A stretch of DNA of 64,000 nt from Lepidostoma basale. Taxonomy: Eukaryota; Arthropoda; Insecta; Trichoptera; Lepidostomatidae. Both the position numbers and the translations under genes were made by a program. The DNA lies in contig JAHDVF020001510.1 of the NCBI GenBank assembly GCA_022606425.2, positions 1,103,001 through 1,167,000 on the forward strand, read 5' to 3'. Below the pieces are notes generated by a model. That model had not been told where the DNA came from, ran no database searches, and saw nothing but the letters and a program-made list of their open reading frames with translations. Positions 32,633 through 44,400 of the stretch are shown here, piece after piece. Each line of letters opens with the position of its first letter. The first letter of the stretch is position 1.

Positions 32633-32869
32633 TTCCGTCAAATTAAACTATGTTTATTTAAACAATGTTGTATTAGATTTCTGCGAAACGCGAATCAGTC
32701 ATAAAATCCTAAATGCTAGAAGAGCAAGTCTACCGCTTCATGAATAGTTTTCCGTTTAGTACTTGCATTCGTAAGCTACTGCGCAACTTTCTCTATGTTT
32801 GACTTAACCCATTAGCACACAGAGGTTGATCTTTAAAATAATAATAATTTTTAAAAAGCATGCGTAAGA

Positions 32870-33238
32870 CCAATAATAACATATGGCGTTGAAGCAAGGG
32901 CATACACAGTCAGGACCAAACAAGTTCTGAGTACTTCCAAGATGAAGGCAAGACACTAAAAGATCGCGTGAGGAACACCAGAATAAGAGAGCTATGTGAA
33001 GCTGATGATATTGTAAGATGGAGTAGACAGCAAAAGAGGGGCTGGTGTGGTTATGTGCAAAGAATGGACATCACCAGACTCCCCTAAATTGCACTACATA
33101 ATCAGCCTCTCAGGACTCGTCATCGTGGAAGACCTCATAAAAAATATAAGGACAACTGGGAATCCACCTCACATGAGGAGCAACCCTCTGGAGAATAGAC
33201 CACATAGGTCTACAGCATCTAAGAAGAAGAAAAATACG
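32870..33238 (+). pseudogene. LINE-E copy
   Basis: VRNTRIRELCEADDIVRWSR, GWCGYVQRMDITRLP, and GRPH, ending in AAGAAGAAGAAAAATACG. Confidence 0.78.
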
Positions 33239-33294
33239 ACTTTTGAAATATTTACCAATTTCATTGTTGGACATTATTTTATCACTCCTTTAAA

Positions 33295-33500
33295 CTGATA
33301 AGGGAAGGGTTCTATGGAGAAATCCTATGTTCTGGGACAAATAAGTCTATTTTATCCTGATGGTTACTTGCGCAATGCCGACATTAATTGTTCTATTGTT
33401 AACTCTGTCACGCAGAACTAATCTGCTGATGATGATGTCAGTAGGAAGAACAATTCGGACGTTGAATTTAATCGCCTCGGATATGGACATTTTTTAATAT
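33295..33500 (+). pseudogene. LINE-D2 fragment
   Basis: CCTATGTTCTGG, GATGGTTACTTGCGC, TCAGTAGGAAGAACAATTCG, CTCGGATATGGACATTTTT, as at 18390. Confidence 0.65.
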
Positions 33501-33663
33501 GCATTTTTTATGTTATTATAAATATATAACACAGATTAAATTTTAACAATATGAACTTCTTACAAAATACTTTCTTGATATGAAAGACGTTCATTTTGGT
33601 TACTCTTAGATTTCGTAGATACTGTAAAATGTCAGGAAAAACATTTTGTACTTGAGCGGTTAA

Positions 33664-33966
33664 ATTTACCCACTAGATCAAAGATATCTACAAGGTCAAA
33701 GTAACCCACAGGGTCAAATTTACCCACTAGATCAAAGTTATACACAATATCAAAGTTACCCACAAGGTCAGCGTTACCCACAAGGTGAAAGTTATCCACT
33801 AGGTCAAAGTTATCCACAAGGCCAAAGTTACCCACAAGGTCAACATTACCCATAAGGTCAAAGTTACCCACAAGGTCAAAATTACCCACAAGGTCAACAT
33901 TTCCCACAAGGTCAAAGTTACCCACAAAGTCAAAGTTACCTACAATATCAAAGATACTCTGCGTAG
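33664..33966 (+). pseudogene. 18-bp minisatellite, reads as SYPQGQ hexapeptides
   Basis: About sixteen 18-bp units (AGTTACCCACAAGGTCAA) in a row. On the + strand in one frame they read (S/H/N)-Y-P-Q-G-Q, with one unit carrying a TAA in place of CAA at about 33854 and a TAG at the end. The - strand is open throughout 33632-33973 as NFDLVG repeats. No start codon or signal peptide is seen on the + strand. Substitutions are not clearly biased to third positions. It may be a decayed repeat exon or a plain minisatellite. Confidence 0.55.
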
Positions 33967-34459
33967 TCTTCACTTCCTTTACGGCTTAATCCAATGTATA
34001 GCTATCCATGAGTAAAAGGTAAGAGATGAACAGATGAACCTGAAGGGTTATCATAATACAAATCGATCACATTAATTCCCGTTGCTTCCAATCAATAGGT
34101 TCCATTTATGATTTTAGTGAATATAAAGTTTATTATATACCAGAGCCGGCTGGGAAATCAATAATACAATATTAAATTAAATTAAATATCGATCATCTTA
34201 TACCTTCTTCGCTAGTTACAATCCAAGGGATTGGTTTGTAGCAAAGTGTAACATTTTTGCTGGTTCTTGCGAACCCACTAAGCCCTTTGATGTGGTATTT
34301 TCCGTTGTTTTCCACATTTGTATACAGCAGGTTATTTAAACCTAATAGCTGTACCTTTTTAGCTATTGGCACATTTGGTGGGAGAGAGAAAATGTTAGTT
34401 CTGGGGAAAAGAAACAGTTATGTGACGTGATAATAAAGAGAAGAACATTATTTAATTAA

Positions 34460-34850
34460 GAGAATTTCGAAAATCATTAGAGTAATCATGACGTATGGAA
34501 TAGAGGTCAGAGCCGATACCAATAGAACAAAGAACCTTCTTAGAGTAGCGGAAATGCGAACCCTACGCTCCATCACAGGCAAAATCCACAGAGATCAGAA
34601 ATTAAACAATATGGTCTGTCTGTGGTATTGAGGACATAGTAAGATGGGGAAGAAGCAGAAGGCGCTTTTGGAGAGACCACGTGGACTGCATGGAGAATAC
34701 AACAATTGCAAAAATTGTTAAAGATGAAAACCCGCCGAGGAATGTCGCCAAAAAGATGGAGAGATGGCTGGACATCATCATCCCAGGACAACTCACCGTC
34801 ACAAACAGGTCATACGACCTTAACTAAGAGGAAGAAGAAGAAGATTAGAG
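34460..34850 (+). pseudogene. LINE-F longest copy
   Basis: VIMTYGIEVRADTNRTKNLL, RVAEMRTLRSITGKIHRDQK, EDIVRWGRSRRRFWRDHVDC, KMERWLDIIIPGQLT and TNRSYDL, ending in AAGAGGAAGAAGAAGAAG. Confidence 0.82.
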
Positions 34851-34854
34851 TTAT

Positions 34855-35370
34855 CTTCTTAAAGTGCCCTGTCAGGTCCCCCCGACGTCGGCGATCACTC
34901 TGGTAAACTCTTCCCTATCCTGCGCTGTCAGGAATAGCTCCTCCACAGTTCCGATTCCCGTTCATTCCCTCACATTGAGCAGCCAAGAGATCTGCCTTCT
35001 CCCTGCCCCCCTGCGACCCTCTATTTTCCCTTCAAAATTAGAGTAATGTATTCGGAAATTCTCCATAGAGCCAGAGTTGACAGAGAGTTGCTGAGCAACA
35101 TCAAAGTCCGTAAGGTGTCCTACTTGGGCCATGTTCTGAGAGACGAAAAGTACGCACTATTACATATGATCTTGGAGGGTAATATTGAGGCTCGACGAGG
35201 TGTTGGGAGAAGGCGAATTTCCTGGCTGAGGAACATCCGAGAGTGGACGGGGCTGAGGACCGTGGGGGAGCTGTTCCGAGCTGCCCAGGACGGGGAGGCC
35301 TACTCATGGGTGATAGTCAACGTTGGGGAGACCTGACAGGACACGGGAAGAAGAAGAAGAATTCGGAAAT
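34855..35370. pseudogene. LINE-H pair, head to head
   Basis: 34855-35035 is a LINE-H fragment on the - strand (LFLTAQDREEFTRVIADV-like). 35040-35370 is a better one on the + strand: RVDRELLSNIKVRKVSYLGH, VLRDEKYALLHMILEGNIEA, GRRRISWLRNIREWTGLRTV, GELFRAAQDGEAYS, then AAGAAGAAGAAGAATTC. A further - strand piece lies at 35695-35800. Confidence 0.8.
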
Positions 35371-35794
35371 TGCTACCGCCGGGTCTGTCCGCCAACGGTG
35401 GGCGCGTGAGTTATGGTTGAATGTAGGGCACAGGTAGTACCTACCGCCAATCAATTACAAACCAGATCGATAAAACGGAAGAAATTACGTTTCGTGTATC
35501 TCTTATCTTTTTATCCGGCAGCACACACGAATTATCTTATTGCCCGTGTCGTAAAACGTTTAAGACCATGTCCGGTTATTGGGTCATGTTGTGTTTATTT
35601 ATGCCGCCATTATTGTTTATGGGTTTGCACTGACAAATTACTGTTTGTTTATGCGCAGAGGCTATCAAACTTTTTCAACTTAGGCACTCTTTTATTATTC
35701 TTCTTCTTCAAGTACCCTGCTGGGTCCCATAACGCTGGCGATCACCCCGGCAATCCTGTCCTTGTCCTGCGCCACTCGGAACATGTTTTCTTTT

Positions 35795-36415
35795 ATTAAT
35801 GTCGAGTGTGTCTCGGTGATATATAGTCCCCATGAGGCGAGATACTCGCTCATGTTAGAGCTGGTTCAGAAAAGATTTCTGAGATATCTCTATATGAGGT
35901 TTGGTAGCTATCCGGGACTTTATCCCACTGCATTCCTCTTGGGCATGCTGGGGACCAATAGTTTACAGATAAGAAGGGATAGGTGCACACTTACTCATTT
36001 CTTCAGACTTATCAGGGGATTCTTTGAGAATTCCGTCATCTTGGAGGCTATCCATCTTTATGTTCCGGATGGTTATCTTCGACAGCGTCAGCACAGACTG
36101 TTTTATCTCCCAGCATGCAGAACCAACCTGCCTCTGGTGATGCCGGTGGGGAGAGCAATCAAACTGCTGAACATGATTCGCTTCGGAGATCGATGTCTTT
36201 CATATTCGTGAAAGTACGATCAGAAGACAAATACTTTTGTCTTTGGAGAGTCTTTGTCCTAATGTCTTGTCTTTGTCCTAATGTCGAACCATCTCTCATG
36301 CGTTCCTGGTATTATATATTTATTATATTTTACCTGTTCTCAATAGATGTCTTAAACTATAAAAATAGTTTGTAATATCTTTGGAGAAAATAAACTGATT
36401 TGATTTGATTTGTGT
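35795..36415 (+). pseudogene. LINE-D copy with 149-codon frame
   Basis: Reads SPHEARYSLMLELVQKRFLR, YLYMRFGSYPGLYPTAFLLG, MLGTNSLQIRRD, FFRLIRGFFENSVILEAIHL, YVPDGYLRQRQHRLFYLPAC, VMPVGRAIKLLNMI; then a shift and the 3' UTR with ACTGATTTGATTTGATTTG. Confidence 0.86.
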
Positions 36416-36419
36416 TCAA

Positions 36420-36690
36420 TCAACGTGCAAATCTTCGATCCGCTGCAAAAACCACACTCCAAGACAGAGTAAGATATTCCGAAATAAGAAAGATCTGCAA
36501 TGTGGAAGATAAAGAAGAAGCTACAGGAGAGATCATGTTCTGAAAGAGTGATAAGTAAAGCGGCAAATAAAGCACCAACAGGAAATCGACCTGCAGGAAG
36601 ACCACCCAAAAGATAGCGAGCCAGTTCAGGCTCCTAGAAATAACAGGACACAGTTCTAAATAAAGCAGTAGAAGAAGAAGAATCAACGCC
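36420..36690 (+). pseudogene. LINE-E-like fragment
   Basis: NVEDKEEATGEIM-like and AGRPPKR-like remnants, ending in GTAGAAGAAGAAGAATC. Confidence 0.5.
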
Positions 36691-37087
36691 CCTTTTTAAT
36701 ACTGAAACCCGGATGGTATAGAACGCTCTGATGATATTGAGCTATATTCTGATCATTTTGAAGATTGATTTAAGTCTTTGATGTTAGTCTTTAATAAAAA
36801 ATAAAAAACTTTAAATATAAGTAACTTTCTTTGATTTCATACAGTTACTGCCATCTGTTGGCAAATGTTAACATTATTCAAATTATTTTAGCAAAGTTTG
36901 TGATACGTTGCTAACTTAAAAATTGGGTTATAAATATAAATTAAATGTTTATTTAAGCGGTTAGGGGCAGTAAGAGGTATGAGTTATAACATGAAACGAG
37001 TTTTTTTGTCATTAATTTAATTTATTTTATAAAACTAACATAATTAAATTATTATATTATGTTTTGACTGGATTTGACCAAAATTAA

Positions 37088-37165
37088 AATAAGAAGTGTA
37101 GCAGTCCATTCTTTCTGCTTACTCCTTCGGGGAGATGGCGTGATGGTTAGTTAGTTAGTTTTGAA
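37088..37165 (+). repeat. LINE-A tail
   Basis: GCAGTCCATTCTTTCTGC, GGGAGATGGCGTGATGG, GTTAGTTAGTTAG. Confidence 0.65.
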
Positions 37166-37399
37166 AAAATATTAATGATATGTATATAAAGTTATCGCCA
37201 TATTTGTTGGACCCTGTTCCATAATTAATGCTTTATGGTGACCATTATTACTTCTTACAGGTTTATGTAAAATCATTCAAATAAATAAATAAAAATTGCC
37301 TGTACTACTAAATGCTAAATATAAAATCACAAAACATATAAAAATACTAAATATATTGTACTAAAAATCATCTGTATATCAAACTTGATAACATTATTT

Positions 37400-37790
37400 G
37401 TATTTGGTTGGTCGACAGAATCTCAAATGCTGATAAAAGAAAGGAATGTAGAGCGGAAGAAGGTATTATGAACAAAATTATGAAAGGATCGCTGCGTTGG
37501 TTCGGACATATGGAACGCATGGATGGAGAAAGAATGGTTAAGAAAGTATACGTTAATGATGTAAATGGGGTACGAAGTCGAGGCAGACCGAGGAAAACAT
37601 GGCATGACCAAATTAATCAAATTTTAAAGGTTGGTCATGTTAGAAGTCGGAGGAATCGACGTGCGTGTATGACTCGTTGTATGAATGTGGAGGAAGCTAG
37701 AGAGGTTTGCCAGGATAGAGTAGTGTAGTGGTCCATTCTCTCTGCCTACCCCTGCGGGGAAACGGCGTGATGGTTTGTTTGTTTGTTTGG
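37400..37790 (+). pseudogene. LINE-A variant, 106-codon frame, GTTT tail
   Basis: RISNADKRKECRAEEGIMNK, IMKGSLRWFGHMERMDGERM, VYVNDVNGVRSRGRPRKTWH, VGHVRSRRNRRACMTRCMNV, EEAREVCQDRVV. The 3' end is GGCGTGATGG followed by (TTTG)n. Confidence 0.85.
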
Positions 37791-37794
37791 TTGG

Positions 37795-38346
37795 TCTTAT
37801 TGTTAAATCTGGTAATTAACAAATTAAATCATACATACTAATTATATGAAAACGACTGTTTTCTACAAGTTTTTTTAAATTTTATATGAATGATATGTCT
37901 CGCCTGTCTAAGGCATTATCGAATGACTTTTTAAGAAACATGTCACTCACGTTAAATATAATAAAACTTCTAGAAAACAGACGTTTTTATTCGTATTAAT
38001 TATTTAATATGGAAATTTACATCCTTGCTTAAGAAAATAAAAAAAAACATTCATCATATGTAAGATAATCATTAAAATAAATCATTATGTATAAAACTGT
38101 ACATATATTAATTTTATTATGTGTTAAAGATTTATTTTTTTCTAAATAGCCCCATATTTGTATCGTAAACGTAGGTACTTACGCATAATTTACTTTTTTA
38201 TATAGCAACATAGAGCAACAAAACGTCATTCTTCAGGTGGTTCGAAATCTGTTACAATTTTCCGCCGGCCGGTGACAGGCGAACGCCGGATCGTCTGCTT
38301 TATTTTTATTTTTTTACTTTTATAATATTAAACTTTTGATTTTAAA
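37795..38346. other. Upstream region of NSMCE1
   Basis: No repeat family recognised; AT-rich with a GC patch (CCGCCGGCCGGTGACAGGCG) at 38262-38292, about 60 bp before the start codon. This may be part of the promoter or 5' UTR. Confidence 0.4.
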
Positions 38347-38443
38347 ATGTACGGTGAAATGCACAAATTTCTTCTCCGGTCCATGATGTCCTGCGGAGTC
38401 ATGTCAGAACGTGGGGCCATAAAAATTATCAATCATCATGAGG
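38347..38443 (+). CDS. NSMCE1: NSMCE1 exon 1
   Basis: Starts at ATG 38347 and codes for MYGEMHKFLLRSMM and following residues up to INHHE. It ends after the first base of a codon, with a GTGAGA donor at 38444. The lone G joins AT from exon 2 to make an Asp codon. The start is chosen because the family's conserved helix begins right after it. The open frame runs on to 38607 only as intron read-through. Confidence 0.92.
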
Positions 38444-41400
38444 GTGAGATTATTTTGTCTAGACATTTTCTTCTTAGCGTCTGTTTTAAAATATGTCTGA
38501 AAGTATTAGTACATGCAGATAATTTTGAGTATGCAATTAAAGTTACATTTCACATTTTTCATAAAGCAAAACAATGTCTACGATTCATTCGCGTAGAACT
38601 CAAATAATTAAAATTTCTCTTGGGGTAGTTTCCTAAAAGTATAGCCATTTTGGAAAATCGCTATTGATTTTGCATTGACAATGGATATCTTAATATATCA
38701 TTAAGCGTATATCTCCGTTTTTAACAAATAATCAGCAGTTTTTTTTGTTTAACGAATTTAATTTGAATTGTTTTCGAGAATTAAATCGCATTTTTCTGAA
38801 ACTTTTGAATGTTCTCTCGTCCAACCGCTTCTCGAGCACTTTGGAAAATCATTATTGATTTTATAACATGCAATTAATATCCTAATATCACTGCATATTT
38901 ATTATTTAGTTAAATCATTTCAATTCTGTCATGTATTATTGCACGGTGGGTTATTTTGGATTCAAATTCATATTTCGAATTCTTTTTTCGTGTCTACTAA
39001 TGGCGTCCATTTGACATCCCTTTGTTTTCCACCCTTCTTCAATATCCTGGAAAATCTGTATTGATTAAATATTGTGCAATGTACATCATAAAATAACAAT
39101 ATTTTTTCACTTATTTATTTTCTTTATCTATTAACAAATTTGTTATTTTGGATTATTTCAAGTTTTATATTCGTTTTTGTCATGTTAACATATGTCAGCC
39201 ATGTTAGCATTCCTTTGTTATCCTTTCTAGAACATTCTGGAAAATCCATATTGATTTTATAGTGCATAATGAAAATCGTAATATATATAGCAGACAGGTT
39301 TATATTTTGGTCAATTTATTTATTAAAATCAATGTAAATCATTATATAGAAGTCAATTTTATAATATTTTTAAATGATTTAATTATCATATCCATTTCGC
39401 TGTTTCATTTTGGATTCTGATGATAATTCCTTTCGTGTTGAAATTGCTTTTGGCGTCCATTTTGACTTTCCTTTGTCCTTCATCCTACTAGAATATTGTT
39501 GAAAATCCTATTTGCTTTTACGATGTGCAGTGTATGTTCTAATATAGCTAGTTTTCAGTTAATTTTACATTTTATTAAATTCTTTCAACATTTTGATCTA
39601 TTACATATTGTGTTATTTTGGTTTCATTGAAAGATTAAAATATTATTTTCTCAATTCATCTTGTGGCGTCCATTTTAAATTTTCTTTGTGCTGCAGCCTT
39701 CTAGTACATTCTGCAAAATCCTTATTGATTTCATACATTTCAGTGAAAATCGTGTTGTAGGTAATTTTGTTGATTCATTTTAGTAGCAATATATTGGCAC
39801 ATCTAGTCATATTATGTATTATTATTTTTATGATTAAAAACAAAAATTATACAAGTTTTGTCAAGTTGCCTTTGGCGTCCATTTTAAGTTTCTTTTGTTG
39901 TCTACCCCTATAAAATATTCTGGATAATCTGTATTGACTTTATACTGTGCAGTGAACATTGTAATTATGCAGTGTGCCTTTCATTTTGCTCAATTCATTT
40001 TGTTGTTTGTTACTTTAGACTGTCTTTAGAGATACTGACTTTTTCCATATTTGGATTTCTTTTGTGCATTCACAAATTTGAATCCCTATTTTCATATCAA
40101 GATAACTTTTGGCATCCATTTTAACATGCATTTGTTCCACCCATCTAGTCATTCTTGAAACTCTATATTGATTTTAAAAGGTTTATCTTTTTCTCGTTAT
40201 AATGTATCGGTCAGTCATTTTGTTTAATTGTTTTCAAGATTGGAATTTAATTTTGTCAAGTTTACTTTTGGCAGCCATTTTAGTGTTCCTTTGTTTTCCC
40301 TTCTTCTACAACATTCTAGTAAAGAGCTTTTGATATTATGAAGTGAAGTGAAAATCCTAATACATAGTCAGTTTTTTTGTTTTGTTCAGTTAATTTAGTG
40401 GTTATTATAATAAGCAGTGTGCTATTTTGAAATCTTTACAAGATTTTACATCTCATTATTTCATTTTGCCGGCCATTTTAGTGCTTCCTTGTTTTCCACC
40501 CTTCTACAACATTCTAGTAAAGACCTTTTAATATGATGTGAAGTGAAAACTCTTATGCATAGTCAGTTTAATTTTATTTTGTTCAGTTATTTCATTGGTT
40601 ATATATAAAATAGTGTGTTATATTGAAATCTTTTCAAGATTTGCATCTAATTATTTTTCATTTTGGCGACCATTTTAGTTTTTCTTTGTTCTCCACTCTT
40701 CTACAAGATTCCGGTAAAAGGCTTTTGATTTTATAATGTGAAGTGAAAATCCTAATACAGCATTAGTTTTTTATTTTGTTTAATTTTTTGTGCTTTTTTG
40801 CAAGATTTGGGTTTCCATTTTAACATTCCTTTGTTCCCCAACCTTTTAGAACATTGTGGAAAATCATTTATTTAACAATTTACTGTGAAAATTTGAATGT
40901 TATAAGTTTGTTTAAATTTTATTTCATTAATTAAGTATTTTGATACAATAAACAAGTGTTGTTTTTGATAATTTTCAATATTCGATTTAATTTTTGTCAT
41001 ATTTACATTTGGCATCCATTTTAATATTCCTTTGTCCTCCGCCCTTCTAGGACATTCTGGAAAGTCAATATTGATTTTATAAAGTGCAGTGAAAATCGTG
41101 GAATACGTTATAACCAAGTTATTAATTTTGTTTATTAAAATCATATCAGAAGTTTTCGATATTTAACAGTGTATTTTTTATTTATTATTTTGAATGCATT
41201 TAAAGTTATTTTGCGGCGGCCATTTTAACACGCCTTGCTCTCCTCCCGTCTAGAACATTTCAGCAGCCATTTTGATTTAACATAGAACAAAGGAAGCTAC
41301 GATTACTTTTGATTGATTCGTTTTTTATAATTGTATCTAATTAGTATCGGTGCATCAAATATTTATATTTTTTTGTACTCTGAATAAGTTCCTACACAAA

Positions 41401-44400
41401 GTGATTAAGACTGCATTTGCAGTTCATATTTAAATGTTTCTTATAAACCTTTTTACTTTAGTTCCTCGCCACTAAAGTGTTTGTAATGTTATGATGAACT
41501 GGGACTGCAAATGTAGCAAACCGCAGTTCGGGATCATATTTTTTACTGCAAATGAAGCCAGTCGCACAATGGGAGTAAATAATCTAACCAGTTAAGCATT
41601 TTTATTTATATAAAAAATACATTACAAAGCATGTATTCCCCATGAGTTATAATAAACTCATTTTGGGCCTTAAAATAATTACATTGATTATAACATATAA
41701 TATATTCATGACAGAACACACAATTATTAAAAACACAAAAATAATATAACAAGCAGAATAAAAATCAAGATACACTAATATGCTAATAATTACCACTTTT
41801 CACATACTGCCTGAGGTAATACAGCTTTAGGCTGTTAGCTACATTATTAGAGCCTCAGGAAGCCTGTTATATTCCCTACAAGCCATTCCATTTTAAATTT
41901 GATTGGCAAAATATTGACACATTGAAAATTCAGCTTTTTCAAATCTATTTCTTATTCGCTTTTATTTTGTGACTATGCCGTTTGTACACTGTCCTAAAGA
42001 GGTAGACAGAAAAGATAGACCGGCACACTGTTCTTTCCTGACATACTTCTCTTGCTTCCTCTACGTTCATACGTCGTGTAAACGTTTTTTACTTTGTGTT
42101 TTATTTGTTTGACCTTTTGGTTGCCGAAATCCGATATATCGGCTTTCGCTATACCAGCGAGAAGTGCTGATTTCGACGAGAAAAAGAATCATATAGGTGT
42201 TAGACAGAGTGTGAGGGAGTGAGTCAGTGCTATATTTGTATTTTTTTAAATTTTAATTGTATCTCAATAGAGACGAAGACGTAAACTGGAAACTGAACAT
42301 GGATGATCAAGGTGTTTACAGGACTTATGACCTGTCATTGGTTGGGTTAAGCGCACGCTTTATGTAATTACAACATTCCCCATTCCACCTTTGTTATTTT
42401 GTGATCATGCATGACAAATTTTTGGAAGATGTATATATACTTCAAAATCCATATTTATCTTCACGTGGCAGTTTCAGTCAGCCATCTATGTAGATTTGGT
42501 TGCACTAGTGAATTTTTCAAGAATTAACCTATACAACCGACCCACTAACGCCATCTATGGAGAATGATTTTCGGCATTTAGCAAACTACCTTATTAACAC
42601 AATGTGAAGGCTGTTGACTAACATATTGTTAGAAGCCGCTAGGAGTATTATTCCATTCTATATGCCAAAGAATTTTGACCAGAATATTTGAAGACCAAAT
42701 ATTTGTGAATGTATACTTATACCTGTATACAAATCCTGGATTTACACCAAAGGGTGGTTAATTCAAATTTTAATTGTATCTCAATAGATTATATATCAAA
42801 TTTTAATTGTATCTCAATAGATATTTGTATATATTTCTAATAAAAATAGCATATTAGAATCAAAAGATTTCATTAAATGTACCAGAAATGTGTTGTTCTT
42901 TTGTAGTAAATGGGCACGGCATAATACAGAACAGTAGACACCCAGCCACATACGGTCTCGTATCTATCAGTTTTGTTTAGATCCCATATGTTTCCCATAT
43001 ACTAGTAGTGATGTTGGAAGACTAATTTTAATTATTCTTTATTTATATTATTTTTATAGATGGCGACATGTCTTCAATTTCCGAAGTTATATCAACTATC
43101 AACTCGCAAATCCGGCCTCTCGGGCAGGAGCTGAGGCGGACGCAGAACGAGATCAGCGGGGAGAAGGAGGTTGTGATGGTCTGGACTGCGGGAGGGGCGG
43201 CCGCCCTAGCCCAGAGCCTGCACAGCGAGGCCGAGCTCCTCTACTGGAGGAAGCTCATGGAGGAGATAGTCTCTGCTGAGGGCAAGAGGATCAACCAGAT
43301 ACAAGCCATGAACCTAGAGAGCAAAATCACCAAATCGAGGATACAGGTTAGCCCTTTATGAATAATAGAAACAAAATTTATTTGTAACATTTGCTGAAAT
43401 TTGTATATTGGAAAATGATTAATAATGGAGCTCTAGTGCCAACATTTATGTATGGGAGTGAAGCTTGGAGCTAGTAAAAAAAGGATTAAAGTAGGATAAA
43501 TGCCGTAGAAATGAGATCACCGAGAGGAGTGTATAGGAAAACAATTTATGATAGAATACTGAACGACCTATCCAAAAAAGTTAGAATGGCAGTGCACAAT
43601 GGTATTCTTCTACCGACCATTATGTATGGAAGCGAAGCATGGAACTGGCAAAAGAAGGATAAAAGTAGAATAAATGCAGTAGAAATGAGATCTCTTAGAC
43701 GAATGTTCGATACTCTGTGTATGATAGAGTGTCGAATGAAAATATAAGAAGTGAATGCGGTGCGAATGATGGCGTTATGAACAAAATATTGAAAGGATCA
43801 TTAAAATGCTTTGGACATATGGAAAGAATGGTAAAAAAATTATATGTTAACGATGTAAATGGAACCAGAAATAGAGGAAGACCGAGGAAAACGTGGCACG
43901 ATCAGATAAATCAAATAGTGAATGTCGGCCATGTGAGGAGTCAGAGAAATCGACGCACGTGCATGACACGATGTATGAATGTTGAAGAAGCGAGATTTTT
44001 CGTATCTTCCATGCGCTCCACAAGTTTCCTCCAAAAGCGCTCCTTCTGCTTCTTCTCCACCTCACTATATCTTCAACACTTTGGAACAAATTCCTTGGAC
44101 TTTCTCGAAAACAGACGTACGCTCAATGCTATGATGCTGCTTCACAAAATCATTCACTACAAAATTGATAACTCTGAACTTCTTTGCAAATTGACACTCA
44201 ATACCCCTACATATCGCACTAACTACGCTCAAAGCCTGGCAATGTACAGGATTTGTGACAAATACAACAAGCACTTTACTACAGTTTGTATGTACAATCT
44301 TTATTATAATATATTAAATATTATAATATAGATTGTACATACAAAGTGTATAAAAAAGAAAAATAGAAATAGACCTTCATAACAACGAAACTTTAAAAAA

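Noticed and set aside
33632..33973. - strand 113-codon NFDLVG repeat protein as a real gene
   Set aside because: An 18-bp repeat is open in any frame that avoids a stop in one unit; no start context or neighbouring exon supports it.
38444..38607. Reading NSMCE1 exon 1 as an 86-residue intronless protein
   Set aside because: Homology stops exactly at the GTGAGA donor, and the phase fits exon 2; the rest of the frame is intron.
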